This document shows positions 1 to 6,816 of a stretch of 22,747 nucleotides of DNA, piece after piece. The DNA is from Methanosarcinales archaeon (GTDB taxonomy: Archaea > Halobacteriota > Methanosarcinia > Methanosarcinales > Methanogasteraceae), in assembly GCA_030605805.1 (NCBI GenBank), contig JAUWHQ010000114.1, positions 1-22,747 of the forward strand, in the 5' to 3' direction. The notes beneath the pieces were generated by a model. It did not search any database, had not been told where the DNA came from, and saw nothing but the letters and a program-made list of their open reading frames with translations. Numbering within the stretch: position 1 is the stretch's first letter; each line of letters begins with the position of its first letter. Position numbers and translations under genes: made by a program.

Positions 1-72
1 CTTGAAATAACCGACGATAACGTTTGTATCAAAGTAAATGCTCTGTTTTGGCTCGTTTTTATGTTTTTTCAT
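1..72 (-). CDS. PIN-domain protein, N-terminus only (cut by window edge)
   Basis: Read from 72 down to the window edge, the minus strand gives 24 residues containing YFDTNVIVGYF. This is the typical first strand of a PIN (VapC-like) ribonuclease, with the first catalytic Asp in FDTN. PIN proteins cleave RNA, often as toxins of VapBC pairs. The ATG at 72 was chosen because the PIN motif normally begins within about 15 residues of the start. The same frame stays open upstream to an ATG at 276, giving a 68-residue extension that I do not recognise and that partly overlaps an intergenic repeat, so I do not include it. No antitoxin could be identified upstream. The rest of the gene lies outside the window. 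Confidence 0.6.
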   Translation of the reverse strand, partial: MKKHKNEPKQSIYFDTNVIVGYFK

Positions 73-243
73 GAGGCAGCACCAAAGAACTGAAGCGATG
101 TTTTGTCTGCATCTGGCACGAGATGAATCTATGTCCTGTGCATCAGGTTCCACGTCATCGGCGATCCACGCTACAAAAGCCCTTCCGACCACGCGGGCGT
201 CCCCGACCTCTGCTAAACCCTCATGATAGTCTTCCGAAACCTT

Positions 244-286
244 GTCCGCGCCAGCCCCAAATGAATTCGGGTACATTCACAGAGCC
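244..286 (-). repeat. Intergenic repeat, copy A
   Basis: The stretch 254-286 matches 824-856 at 25 of 33 positions by eye, and similarity continues weakly towards lower coordinates. On the minus strand it can be read as ...VPEFIWGWRGQGF followed a few codons later by a stop. It lies just downstream of the stop of the 293-787 gene. Copy B lies downstream of the next gene. Confidence 0.5.
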
Positions 287-292
287 GTACCT

Positions 293-787
293 CTAACTTT
301 TTATTCCCAAGACTGATAACTCATCTTCAAGTTCAGAATACCTTTTATTTACTGCTTTGAATAGCTCATCTTCTGCTTTTTCGTATGATGTATCTTGTGT
401 TCTATCACCAACTTTATCTGATTTATTTCTCAGGTAATTATCTATTGCCGAACGCAGATAATCTGGGCCAAGATATTTATTTTGTTTAATTTCATCCCAG
501 AACCTAAAATATCTCTGGTCTCTTGGACGTGTACTATCTATATAGCCTTGAACACCTTTTTGGAAGATGAAATTATCTCCAATTTTAGAATGTAATGGTG
601 CAACAAGTTTATCCATTTCTTTAGCAAGTCGATCTATTTTCATAAATCCAGTTTGTTTTTTAACTTGAATGACATTCCACAAAGTTATAATAACCAGAAA
701 CGTAGCAAGGATAATATTGGAAATTGTGCTAATAGCATCCCAATTCAATTGTCCATTACTATTAAGGAAGACATCTGCAATGTTCAT
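293..787 (-). CDS. Membrane-anchored protein of unknown function
   Basis: This 164-residue protein is not recognised. Residues about 19-41 form one strongly hydrophobic segment (ISNIILATFLVIITLWNVI), preceded by a short polar N-terminus and followed by basic residues (VKKQTGFMK), so the large C-terminal part probably faces the cytoplasm. The rest is charged and mostly helical, with a likely coiled coil near the end (YEKAEDELFKAVNKRYSELE). There are no cysteines or evident catalytic motif. It lies 100 bases downstream of the potassium-channel gene on the same strand and may be co-transcribed with it. Base composition is AT-rich, like the two genes upstream and unlike the chemotaxis block. A partner or regulator of the channel is only a guess from proximity. 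Confidence 0.6.
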   Translation of the reverse strand: MNIADVFLNSNGQLNWDAISTISNIILATFLVIITLWNVIQVKKQTGFMKIDRLAKEMDKLVAPLHSKIGDNFIFQKGVQGYIDSTRPRDQRYFRFWDEIKQNKYLGPDYLRSAIDNYLRNKSDKVGDRTQDTSYEKAEDELFKAVNKRYSELEDELSVLGIKS

Positions 788-813
788 ATTTCAACCTCAT
801 GTTTTGAAGCCCC

Positions 814-856
814 AACCTCTCCACCCCCGAATAAATTTGGGGGCATCCACGGAGCC
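814..856 (-). repeat. Intergenic repeat, copy B
   Basis: Lies between the channel gene and the one-pass membrane protein gene. The core 824-856 aligns without gaps to 254-286. Read on the minus strand it gives ...APKFIRGWRGWGF and then a stop, so both copies share a peptide-like reading with differences often at third codon positions. It may be a decayed mobile or coding element. Confidence 0.5.
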
Positions 857-887
857 ATGGGTTGGTATTTTTTTCTTACAATTCTTT

Positions 888-1682
888 CTAAGGCAATCTT
901 CGATTAATTTCATCTATCTTCTTTGATAATTCCTCTAATCTTTCTAATATCAATTGGTTTTCATCATTCTTATCTTGATCTTCACTTTCCTTATTTGTAT
1001 CGTTCTCGACAAAATATGAAGCTATATTGGCAGTTAAGACCGCTACAAAACCAATTCCAATAATCATTACTGTTACTGCTAATATCCGCCCTGCATAGCT
1101 TTCTGGATAAAGGTCGCCATAACCAACGGTAGTAACTGTTGTAATAGCCCACCACACACCTTGAAAAGTTCCTTGAATTGAAATAACCCTAAGTTCCAAC
1201 CAGCTAAAAGCAATACCAGAGAAAATTATAAGGAGGATTGTAATTAAAGTAATATAATGTAAAGAGTTCTTAACAAGCACGTCTGAAATTGGTTTAACCC
1301 CCCTCTTTAAAGCAATTACAATTCTAAGGAATCTAAGAGCTCTAAACAATCTTAAAACCCTGAGAGACCGTAAAGACCTTATCAAAGCAAAACCTTCGGG
1401 ACAAATCAATGGTGGAGATAACAGAAGAATAATTAGATTTAACCAACTTCTTTTAGTGTAACCAACTTTATCATCGTAAAGACTCACTAAGACCAGATAT
1501 TCCAAAAGAAAGGCGAACCAAATGCCATCATCTATTTTAGTTGCACAAGAAACCCAGTATGCGTTTGTCGGCACTATTTTGAGTTCAATTACTACAACAG
1601 GGATTATTAGAAGAGCAAGAATAATCATGGGGATGTCGATTCTCTTCTCAATTTTTGTTGCTAACTCGTTGTTGGATGACAT
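888..1682 (-). CDS. Voltage-gated-type potassium channel (6TM, Kv-like)
   Basis: A pore-forming subunit of a tetrameric potassium channel in the cytoplasmic membrane. Numbering from the GTG two codons upstream (266 residues), hydrophobic segments fit S1 (about 20-38), S2 (54-72), S3 (82-97), S4 (100-130), S5 (142-163) and S6 (200-227). S4 carries regularly spaced arginines (SLRSLRVLRLFRALRFLR), the voltage-sensor signature. The selectivity filter TTVGYGD is intact at 186-192 after a Trp-rich pore helix (GVWWAIT). The tail (about 228-266) is acidic and then coiled coil (LILERLEELSKKIDEINRR), probably a tetramerisation helix. The ATG at 1682 is preferred over the GTG at 1688. It starts 35 bases after the 1718-2431 gene and may share its transcript. 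Family assignment is strong; gating and physiological role are unknown. Confidence 0.9.
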   Translation of the reverse strand: MSSNNELATKIEKRIDIPMIILALLIIPVVVIELKIVPTNAYWVSCATKIDDGIWFAFLLEYLVLVSLYDDKVGYTKRSWLNLIILLLSPPLICPEGFALIRSLRSLRVLRLFRALRFLRIVIALKRGVKPISDVLVKNSLHYITLITILLIIFSGIAFSWLELRVISIQGTFQGVWWAITTVTTVGYGDLYPESYAGRILAVTVMIIGIGFVAVLTANIASYFVENDTNKESEDQDKNDENQLILERLEELSKKIDEINRRLP

Positions 1683-1717
1683 ATCCACACCAATTTATTT
1701 CAAGACATTTCAGGATT

Positions 1718-2431
1718 TTAATATTCTCTTGTTCCTAGATCATTGTCCATCAACATTAAGTAATCAAAAACTAACGGACTCGCGCGCTTTGCAAAATCAC
1801 CAAAATCTGCTAAGGTAAACAACCTAGCTAATGATCTGGCAAATTTTTCTAAAGTGATAATCAATTCACGATTGATTTCCTTATAAAAATAATCAGAATC
1901 ACCATTGTGCAGTTCTTTTAAAAGATATTCTCTTCTTTGAATAATAGTATTTACAATCTTATCCCATCCTTCATCTGGATCTTTATATGTTGAAGTGCCC
2001 CTCAAAACCATGTTAAGGTTATAATACCTACCTCCTTGGGCAAAGTCAGAAAGAAGAGAGATTATTTTTCTCAAATCTTTATCCTTGCTTAGAAGATCTA
2101 TATCTGCTTTTGCAGCAGGGAATTTGGATGAATAATTCTTTTGTTCGCATACCGATAAGAGTCTACGAAGCAAATAATCTATGTCATGTCCTTTTCCTTT
2201 TCCTTTTTCAAAAGGCAGTTCTTTAAATTCTCCATTACCATCCACCAATGCAAGACAAAGAAGGCACTTAATCAACCGTTCATATCCACTAGAAAGCAGT
2301 AAAATTGGGGCATGACGAAAATCATTTGACCCACTTATCTTCTGCAAATCGCCCATTCCTTTCTTCAATAATTTAATTGAAGTTTCGACTTCCCTTAATA
2401 AGCAAATTTCCCTATACGCTAAGTTTTCCAT
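1718..2431 (-). CDS. Unrecognised 237-residue cytoplasmic protein
   Basis: Not recognised. It is a soluble, largely helical protein without signal peptide or membrane segment. The pattern SGYERLIKCLLCLAL followed about 30 residues later by KGHDIDYLLRRL resembles the helical core of HEPN-like proteins in general layout, but the Rx4-6H RNase motif is not evident, so this is a weak suggestion. The C-terminal half contains RREYLLKELHNGDSDYFYK and a helix ending in RLFTLADFGDFAKR. It is the first gene of a possible minus-strand transcript with the channel and the one-pass membrane protein, in the same AT-rich composition. The start at 2431 gives a methionine directly followed by a helical sequence; a TATA-like palindrome lies 58-76 bases upstream. 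Confidence 0.6.
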   Translation of the reverse strand: MENLAYREICLLREVETSIKLLKKGMGDLQKISGSNDFRHAPILLLSSGYERLIKCLLCLALVDGNGEFKELPFEKGKGKGHDIDYLLRRLLSVCEQKNYSSKFPAAKADIDLLSKDKDLRKIISLLSDFAQGGRYYNLNMVLRGTSTYKDPDEGWDKIVNTIIQRREYLLKELHNGDSDYFYKEINRELIITLEKFARSLARLFTLADFGDFAKRASPLVFDYLMLMDNDLGTREY

Positions 2432-2488
2432 ACTTTATCATGTCTCCAAAGCTTTTTGCTCACGATTGCGTATAACTCCGGTACATCC

Positions 2489-2507
2489 GCAATATATCAT
2501 ATATCGC
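2489..2507. promoter_or_regulatory. AT-rich near-palindrome, likely promoter or operator of the 1718-2431 gene
   Basis: GCAATATATCATATATCGC is palindromic except at its centre and one pair. It lies 58-76 bases upstream of the start at 2431 and contains TATA-box-like sequence on both strands, so it may combine a TATA box with a repressor site. No known operator was matched. The rest of 2432-2719 holds only a doubtful small ORF. Confidence 0.3.
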
Positions 2508-2547
2508 TCCATTTTGGTGCTCTATCTGTAATACTAAATATTATAAG

Positions 2548-2685
2548 TCACCAAATCCCGCACTTAAGTACAGAGCCTGAATATAGCGATTTCATGCCGT
2601 TTATTTTACCATGTACTTTAGCAAGTTCATCGTGGCGAGTCACCAACGATACCATAAGCTTGCTCTGTAAATCATACTGTCTCAT
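2548..2685 (-). CDS. Possible small protein or gene fragment, 45 residues
   Basis: An ORF from an ATG at 2685 to a TGA at 2548 reads as a protein-like amphipathic sequence (VTRHDELAKVHGKINGMK) ending in SLYSGSVLKCGIW. The tail faintly recalls the start of a zinc-ribbon of serine recombinases (YxSGxLKCG), which would make it a decayed fragment, but this is speculative. No clear ribosome binding site is visible. It lies between the NosD-like gene and the AT-rich cluster, where no other gene is apparent. Confidence 0.25.
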   Translation of the reverse strand: MRQYDLQSKLMVSLVTRHDELAKVHGKINGMKSLYSGSVLKCGIW

Positions 2686-2719
2686 GCGTTTTGGTCTGTA
2701 TCAGCCACGATGCTTAAAT

Positions 2720-5143
2720 TTAACCGATCCTGATGCTACCTGCCGCCGCCTGCAGGATCATGAGCGCGTCGAGGGAGGATACCCGTCCGTCATCGCTTAC
2801 ATCTACATCCTCATCCCATTCGCCGCTGACTGCGAACTTAAGCGCGATTACGGCGTCCGCGGGGGTGAGGATACCGTCGCCGTTGAGGTCGCCTCTCTGC
2901 GGAATTATCCATCCACCTGGATCTTCAAATGGATAGTTATCCACTGCGCCTGCATCTGTATCTATCTTTGTATAAGGCTCTGTTCCATTTGAAGGATTGC
3001 CAGTGCAGTTGTAGTCGCTCCAATAGTTTCCACCGATTATTGCTCCCTTGTCCCAATCATTGAAGCCTTTGTAGTCATAAGCCTGTTTATTGTTTTCGAT
3101 GATGTTATTGTGATAGATTTCGTTGTTCCCGGAACAGTGAAGATGTATGCCGCATTCTTTATTGTTTGAGGCATTGTTGTTTGTAATTTTATTATACATG
3201 CTTCCTGCTAAAATGCGAATGCCACAGTTGTTCGAGTCAATGATGTTGTCAGTTATGTCGCAGTTGCATGAAGAAGACAAACAGATACCGTCGTCGTCAT
3301 TCGAGTTAGCGATATTGTTTCCAAGATTGCAGTTATCCGAAGAAGACAAACGGATACCATCATAATACCTGTTCGAATTAGCGATGTTATTTTTGAGTGT
3401 GCAGTTGATCGAAGAACCCAGGTAGATGCCAAGCCCATCATTTGAATTAGCAATATTCTTTTCAATCTTGCAGTTGCTTGAAGAATACAAGTAGATGCCT
3501 CCGTCGTACCTCGAATTATTAGCACTGTTGTTTATGAGTGTGCAGTTGCTTGAATAGTACAAGTAAATGTTCTCATTGCAGTTGGAATTAGCGATGTTGT
3601 CGCTGACCACACATCCATTGCTATACTCCAGATGAATACCGCGAGCACAACATCCCGAAGCATTGTTACTAAAAACTGTGCTGTTATCCGAATCGCTCAA
3701 GTAAATTCCATAGCGACCATCAATGATGAGGTTATCTGAAATGTTGCAGTTGTCACCTATTACATAAATTCCATAACCGCCCTCGCATGTTGCACCAGTT
3801 ACCCCGAAGCCACTAACCGTTACACCATGCATGGCGACGTTAATGACCTTATCAACAGCCCATTTTCCATGAATAATTGTGTTAGTGGCATCTTCTCCTC
3901 GTAGCATTACGGATTTTCTTATATTCACCGCACCATAGTATGTTCCGTTATAGGTAACAATGGTGTCTCCATGATTTGCATCATTTAACCCATCTTGAAT
4001 CGTATCCCATGTATGATTCAAAGGATCATCGCTGAAATCATCGTCTATATAGATTGTTTTTGGTGTTGTAGTCAATGGCAAATAATCCTTGTTTATACCT
4101 CCAGGGATGCTGTAAGGTGAGTCTCCCAATCCATCGCCATCGGTAACGTCGATGTAATCACTCCAGTAGTTACCACCGAGATAAGAGCCATTGATGATAT
4201 TCGTTCCATTCGTTTTTGTAATGTTCCACTGGTTGTTTTCGTTATCGTAGGCATTGTGTGTGTTGTTGAAGTAGTTGTTGTAGATGAGATTATTGCTCGA
4301 AAAATATAAATCGATACCATGATCATCATTTGAATTCACAGTATTATTCGTGATCGTGTTGTTAGAAGAATGAAGATATAAAAGTATCCCATCGTTGTTA
4401 TTCGAGTTTACAGTGTTGTCTCTAAATGTGTTGTTGCTCGATTCACACAGGTAGATGCCATAGTGGTTGTTCGATGCGTTGTTGTCTGTGAGCGTGTTGT
4501 CGCTCGAAGAAGCCATGAAGATGCCGTAGTCGTTGTCCGATGCGGTGTTGTTTGTAAGGATGATATAGTTGCTCGAAGAATACAGGCGGATACCATAGCG
4601 GTTGTCCGATGCGGTGTTGTTTGTAAGAATGTTATAGTTGCTCGAAGAACGTAGGTAGATGCCGTAGTGGTTGTTCGATACAATGTTGTTCGAAATGTCG
4701 CAGTGATCTGCATTGTAGAGATAAATTCCAGTCATGTAGCAACCTGTCGCCCCGCTCATCGTGAACCCTGATATATTCACACAATCAGCGGTTACATCAA
4801 AGACATGATCATAAATCGATGCCGCGGTCACCGTCACCACATCCGCGCCCTCGCCTTCCAGCGTGAGCCGCTTGTCAACATCCACATTCTCGCTGTAACT
4901 CCCGTTCCACACGAAGATCGAATCGCCAGCACCCGCAGCACCCACCGCCGCCTGTATCGGTGTCTCGCTCACATTGAACGCACCCCCATCGCGCCACCAG
5001 CCGCTTTCATTGACGTAGAATTGCTCGGCATCCGCCATGCCAGAGAACACGAGCCACAGTGCAAGTGCGAGTATGGCATACCATTTCAGTTTGCCCGGTA
5101 TCATCATTCCTTCTGATTTTGTGGTCATCTGATAAACATCCAT
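2720..5143 (-). CDS. Secreted NosD-like parallel beta-helix protein with C-terminal dockerin
   Basis: An 807-residue exported surface or extracellular protein. A signal peptide spans about residues 14-39 (KLKWYAILALALWLVFSGM, cleavage likely after ADA). Two right-handed beta-helix regions follow (about 60-340 and 400-715), built of 22-24-residue turns of the type NNxYGIYLxSSSNxxLTNN. They are joined by a linker with PKTIYIDDDFSDDP, typical of archaeal NosD/periplasmic-copper-binding-repeat surface proteins. Each half ends with a NYWSDY motif. The last 60 residues form a type-I dockerin: two Ca-binding loops, DLNGDGILTPADA and DVSDDGRVSSLDA, which would bind a cohesin partner not seen here. 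Asn-X-Ser/Thr sequons are very frequent, suggesting N-glycosylation. No C-terminal membrane anchor is visible. The start at 5143 is the longest option; methionines 6, 13 or 14 would give a more usual signal peptide. Substrate unknown. Confidence 0.85.
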   Translation of the reverse strand: MDVYQMTTKSEGMMIPGKLKWYAILALALWLVFSGMADAEQFYVNESGWWRDGGAFNVSETPIQAAVGAAGAGDSIFVWNGSYSENVDVDKRLTLEGEGADVVTVTAASIYDHVFDVTADCVNISGFTMSGATGCYMTGIYLYNADHCDISNNIVSNNHYGIYLRSSSNYNILTNNTASDNRYGIRLYSSSNYIILTNNTASDNDYGIFMASSSDNTLTDNNASNNHYGIYLCESSNNTFRDNTVNSNNNDGILLYLHSSNNTITNNTVNSNDDHGIDLYFSSNNLIYNNYFNNTHNAYDNENNQWNITKTNGTNIINGSYLGGNYWSDYIDVTDGDGLGDSPYSIPGGINKDYLPLTTTPKTIYIDDDFSDDPLNHTWDTIQDGLNDANHGDTIVTYNGTYYGAVNIRKSVMLRGEDATNTIIHGKWAVDKVINVAMHGVTVSGFGVTGATCEGGYGIYVIGDNCNISDNLIIDGRYGIYLSDSDNSTVFSNNASGCCARGIHLEYSNGCVVSDNIANSNCNENIYLYYSSNCTLINNSANNSRYDGGIYLYSSSNCKIEKNIANSNDGLGIYLGSSINCTLKNNIANSNRYYDGIRLSSSDNCNLGNNIANSNDDDGICLSSSCNCDITDNIIDSNNCGIRILAGSMYNKITNNNASNNKECGIHLHCSGNNEIYHNNIIENNKQAYDYKGFNDWDKGAIIGGNYWSDYNCTGNPSNGTEPYTKIDTDAGAVDNYPFEDPGGWIIPQRGDLNGDGILTPADAVIALKFAVSGEWDEDVDVSDDGRVSSLDALMILQAAAGSIRIG
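4466..4690 (-). repeat. In-frame tandem repeats inside the beta-helix gene (66-69 bases)
   Basis: Similar units begin at 4466, 4532, 4601 and 4670, so the period is 66, 69 and 69 bases, or 22-23 codons. The units at 4532 and 4601 are close to 85 percent identical by eye, more than needed to conserve a beta-helix turn. This suggests recent unit duplication. These repeats also open long shadow reading frames on both strands. Confidence 0.6.
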
Positions 5144-5249
5144 TTATTCTGTCCGAATACCACCAATTACACATTATTGGTATAAAAACATCTCCCAAAA
5201 TCATCGTGACCTCACAACCCGTGCCAGTGACTTCGCAGACCTCTGTACT

Positions 5250-5387
5250 TCACATCGGCGCGGTGCTCGCATTAAAACGCCACCAGCCGCTCTCATTGAC
5301 ATAGAATTGCTCGGCAGCCGCCGTGCCGCAGAACGCGAGAGCCACCAGTGCAAGCGATAGTATGATGCGCCATTTCAGTTTACTCAA
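5250..5387 (-). pseudogene. Truncated duplicate of the beta-helix protein N-terminus
   Basis: From a TTG at 5387 to a TGA at 5250 the minus strand encodes 45 residues: a signal peptide beginning KLKWRIILSLALVALAF, then AEQFYVNESGWW and RFNASTAPM. The intact gene downstream reads KLKWYAILALALWLVF, AEQFYVNESGWW and RDGGAFNVSETPI. The copy therefore covers the signal peptide and first mature residues, lacks four residues after WWR, and stops where the intact protein continues into the beta-helix. No beta-helix coding sequence follows in 5144-5250. It is best read as the remnant of a tandem duplication; a secreted short peptide is possible but unlikely. Confidence 0.7.
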
Positions 5388-5446
5388 ATATTATTCCACC
5401 TTCCGGTTTGCGGACGTTCTCCTGTGCAAACACAATCACAATCACC

Positions 5447-5678
5447 ATGATGCTTAAACTTGAGCAGGTCTCAGTGTGCCCGACCACTGCCCGCGGGATC
5501 GCTGAAATCGATGTGCACGGCAATTCACTCCACATCCATCGCGCAGGAATCTCGACAGAGGATGCCGCCAGGATCGTGCGGCTCGGGGCAACCCATAGCC
5601 ACATCCCTCGAGCCGCTTCGGGTCGCGCACCTGATCGCGACAGGAATTGTGTGCGGGGAGTCGCGGGGGCAGGCGTGA
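5447..5678 (+). pseudogene. Small unrecognised gene with an apparent one-base frameshift
   Basis: The frame from the ATG at 5447 (or 5450) reads MMLKLEQVSVCPTTARGIAE and continues protein-like to ARIVRLGATHSHIP near 5605. After that it becomes arginine-rich and unconvincing. The neighbouring frame then reads LEPLRVAHLIATGIVCGESR and ends at a TGA at 5676-5678. Adding one C to the CCC run at about 5604-5607 would join the parts as HIPLEPLRVAH, giving a protein of about 77 residues. I do not recognise the family. It could be a real pseudogene or a consensus error in a homopolymer. There is no strong ribosome binding site. The remaining 5388-5446 holds no other gene. Confidence 0.45.
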
Positions 5679-5736
5679 AGCATATATGCTGAAATAAACC
5701 GGACCCGATCGGCTGATCAGAAACCTCTCCGATAGG

Positions 5737-5745
5737 TATAATTAG
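5737..5745 (+). promoter_or_regulatory. Probable TATA box for the kinase-like gene
   Basis: TATAATTAG lies 45-53 bases before the ATG at 5790, in a locally AT-rich stretch. An archaeal start site about 25 bases downstream would leave a leader of roughly 25 bases that contains the ribosome binding site AAGGTGAT (5774-5781). Confidence 0.4.
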
Positions 5746-5789
5746 ATTGAACCATTACTGTAAAACGAAATATGTTAAGGTGATGATAA

Positions 5790-6713
5790 ATGTACGAAAT
5801 TCCACGCACAGGACTGATACTTGCACTCTTCGGAACGATGGCGATCGCCGCCGCAAGCACCATCCCCGGAATGGGCTTGAGTTCGACCTCGATTCTCGTG
5901 ATATGGCTGGTTACACTGGTATTGCTGGCATCTGTCGGATTTATCGCACGAAACCGCGCCCCTGCGGGGGGACTGGAACCCGCGCAGACATCAGAACGCA
6001 TAAACGAATTGATCGCCGAAAACGACGAATTAAAAGAGGCGTTTGGTGAGAAAACCAAGTTTTTCACCAGAACCGTGGAGGAACTGCGCATCCCGCTGAC
6101 ATCGATCGATGGTCATGTGGAGTTGTTGAAGGACCGGCATCTCGGCAAGATAACAAAAGAGCAGAAAGAGAGCCTGAATGCCGTAGATCAGGAGGTCAAC
6201 CACATCACACGGATGATCATTGATATTATCGAATTTAACAACCTCGGGACCGAAAACGTGCCATTGAAAGATGAGCAAGTTTCGTTTGACAGCATTATAA
6301 ACGAGGTGACCGGGTATATGCAGCCGACGATCGATCTCAAGGGGATTAGTCTCCATAAAACGATATCGCCGGATCTTCCGACGATTCGTGGCGATCAGCG
6401 GCGGCTGACTCACGCATTTGCGAATGTCGTCGGCAATGCGATCAAATGTACGCTGGAAAATGACATCACCATAACCGCAGACGCCAGGAATGGCGAATTG
6501 CTGATATCAATCAGGGATAGCGGCACCGGGATTCCGGAAGATGCGCTCGATAAGGTGTTTGATCCGTTCTACAAGGTGGACGCCACATCAAAAGGAACCG
6601 GTCTCGGGCTATCTACCGCAAAGAAGATCATCGAGATGCACGGCGGGAGAATCTGGGCAGAGAGCAAGGAAAGAAAGGGGAGCACATTTTGGTTCGCCAT
6701 CCCGGTCTCATAG
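5790..6713 (+). CDS. Membrane histidine-kinase-like protein lacking the H-box histidine
   Basis: A 307-residue two-component-type kinase homologue. Two membrane helices lie at about 8-28 and 34-54 with almost no external loop, so it has no evident extracellular sensor. A short coiled coil (about 66-90) leads into a HisKA-like dimerisation helix at 91-150 and an HATPase_c domain at about 190-305. ATP-binding motifs are present: N-box HAFANVVGNAIK, G1 DSGTGIPEDA, F-box FDPFYK, G2 GTGLGLSTAKKI. The H-box reads VEELRIPLT where the family has SHELRTPLT, so the phospho-acceptor His is Glu97 (GAG at 6078-6080). Canonical autophosphorylation at this site is therefore not expected. It could act as an allosteric partner, or another residue could serve. 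The ATG is supported by AAGGTGAT eight bases upstream. It precedes cheB on the same strand. Confidence 0.85.
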   Translation: MYEIPRTGLILALFGTMAIAAASTIPGMGLSSTSILVIWLVTLVLLASVGFIARNRAPAGGLEPAQTSERINELIAENDELKEAFGEKTKFFTRTVEELRIPLTSIDGHVELLKDRHLGKITKEQKESLNAVDQEVNHITRMIIDIIEFNNLGTENVPLKDEQVSFDSIINEVTGYMQPTIDLKGISLHKTISPDLPTIRGDQRRLTHAFANVVGNAIKCTLENDITITADARNGELLISIRDSGTGIPEDALDKVFDPFYKVDATSKGTGLGLSTAKKIIEMHGGRIWAESKERKGSTFWFAIPVS

Positions 6714-6774
6714 TCAAGCCTGGGTTGGCAGCCCTTACACCACCATCCACGCGAGAGCCCCACCCACGGATAAA

Positions 6775-6783
6775 GTATTTATC
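6775..6783 (+). promoter_or_regulatory. Probable TATA box for the che operon
   Basis: GTATTTATC preceded by AAA (a BRE-like purine stretch) lies about 35-43 bases before the proposed cheB start. It would place transcription start near 6805, just before the GGGGTGAGG ribosome binding site at 6806-6814. The che genes could thus be transcribed separately from the kinase-like gene. Confidence 0.4.
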
Positions 6784-6816
6784 AGCGGACACCTGATATA
6801 GTAGTGGGGTGAGGAT

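Noticed and set aside
73..276. VapB-type antitoxin upstream of the PIN gene
   Set aside because: Frames end near the PIN start, one with an ATGA-type overlap, but none shows a recognisable antitoxin fold or a good start, and part of the stretch is an intergenic repeat.
2456..2992. 178-residue plus-strand ORF upstream of and into the beta-helix gene
   Set aside because: Its second half overlaps the dockerin-coding region antisense, its composition is not protein-like, and no family features or ribosome binding site are visible.
4408..4713. Thr/Arg-rich minus-strand ORFs in the beta-helix gene (also at 3253-3525 and 4093-4329)
   Set aside because: They are frame-shifted shadows of the tandem repeats encoding the beta-helix turns.
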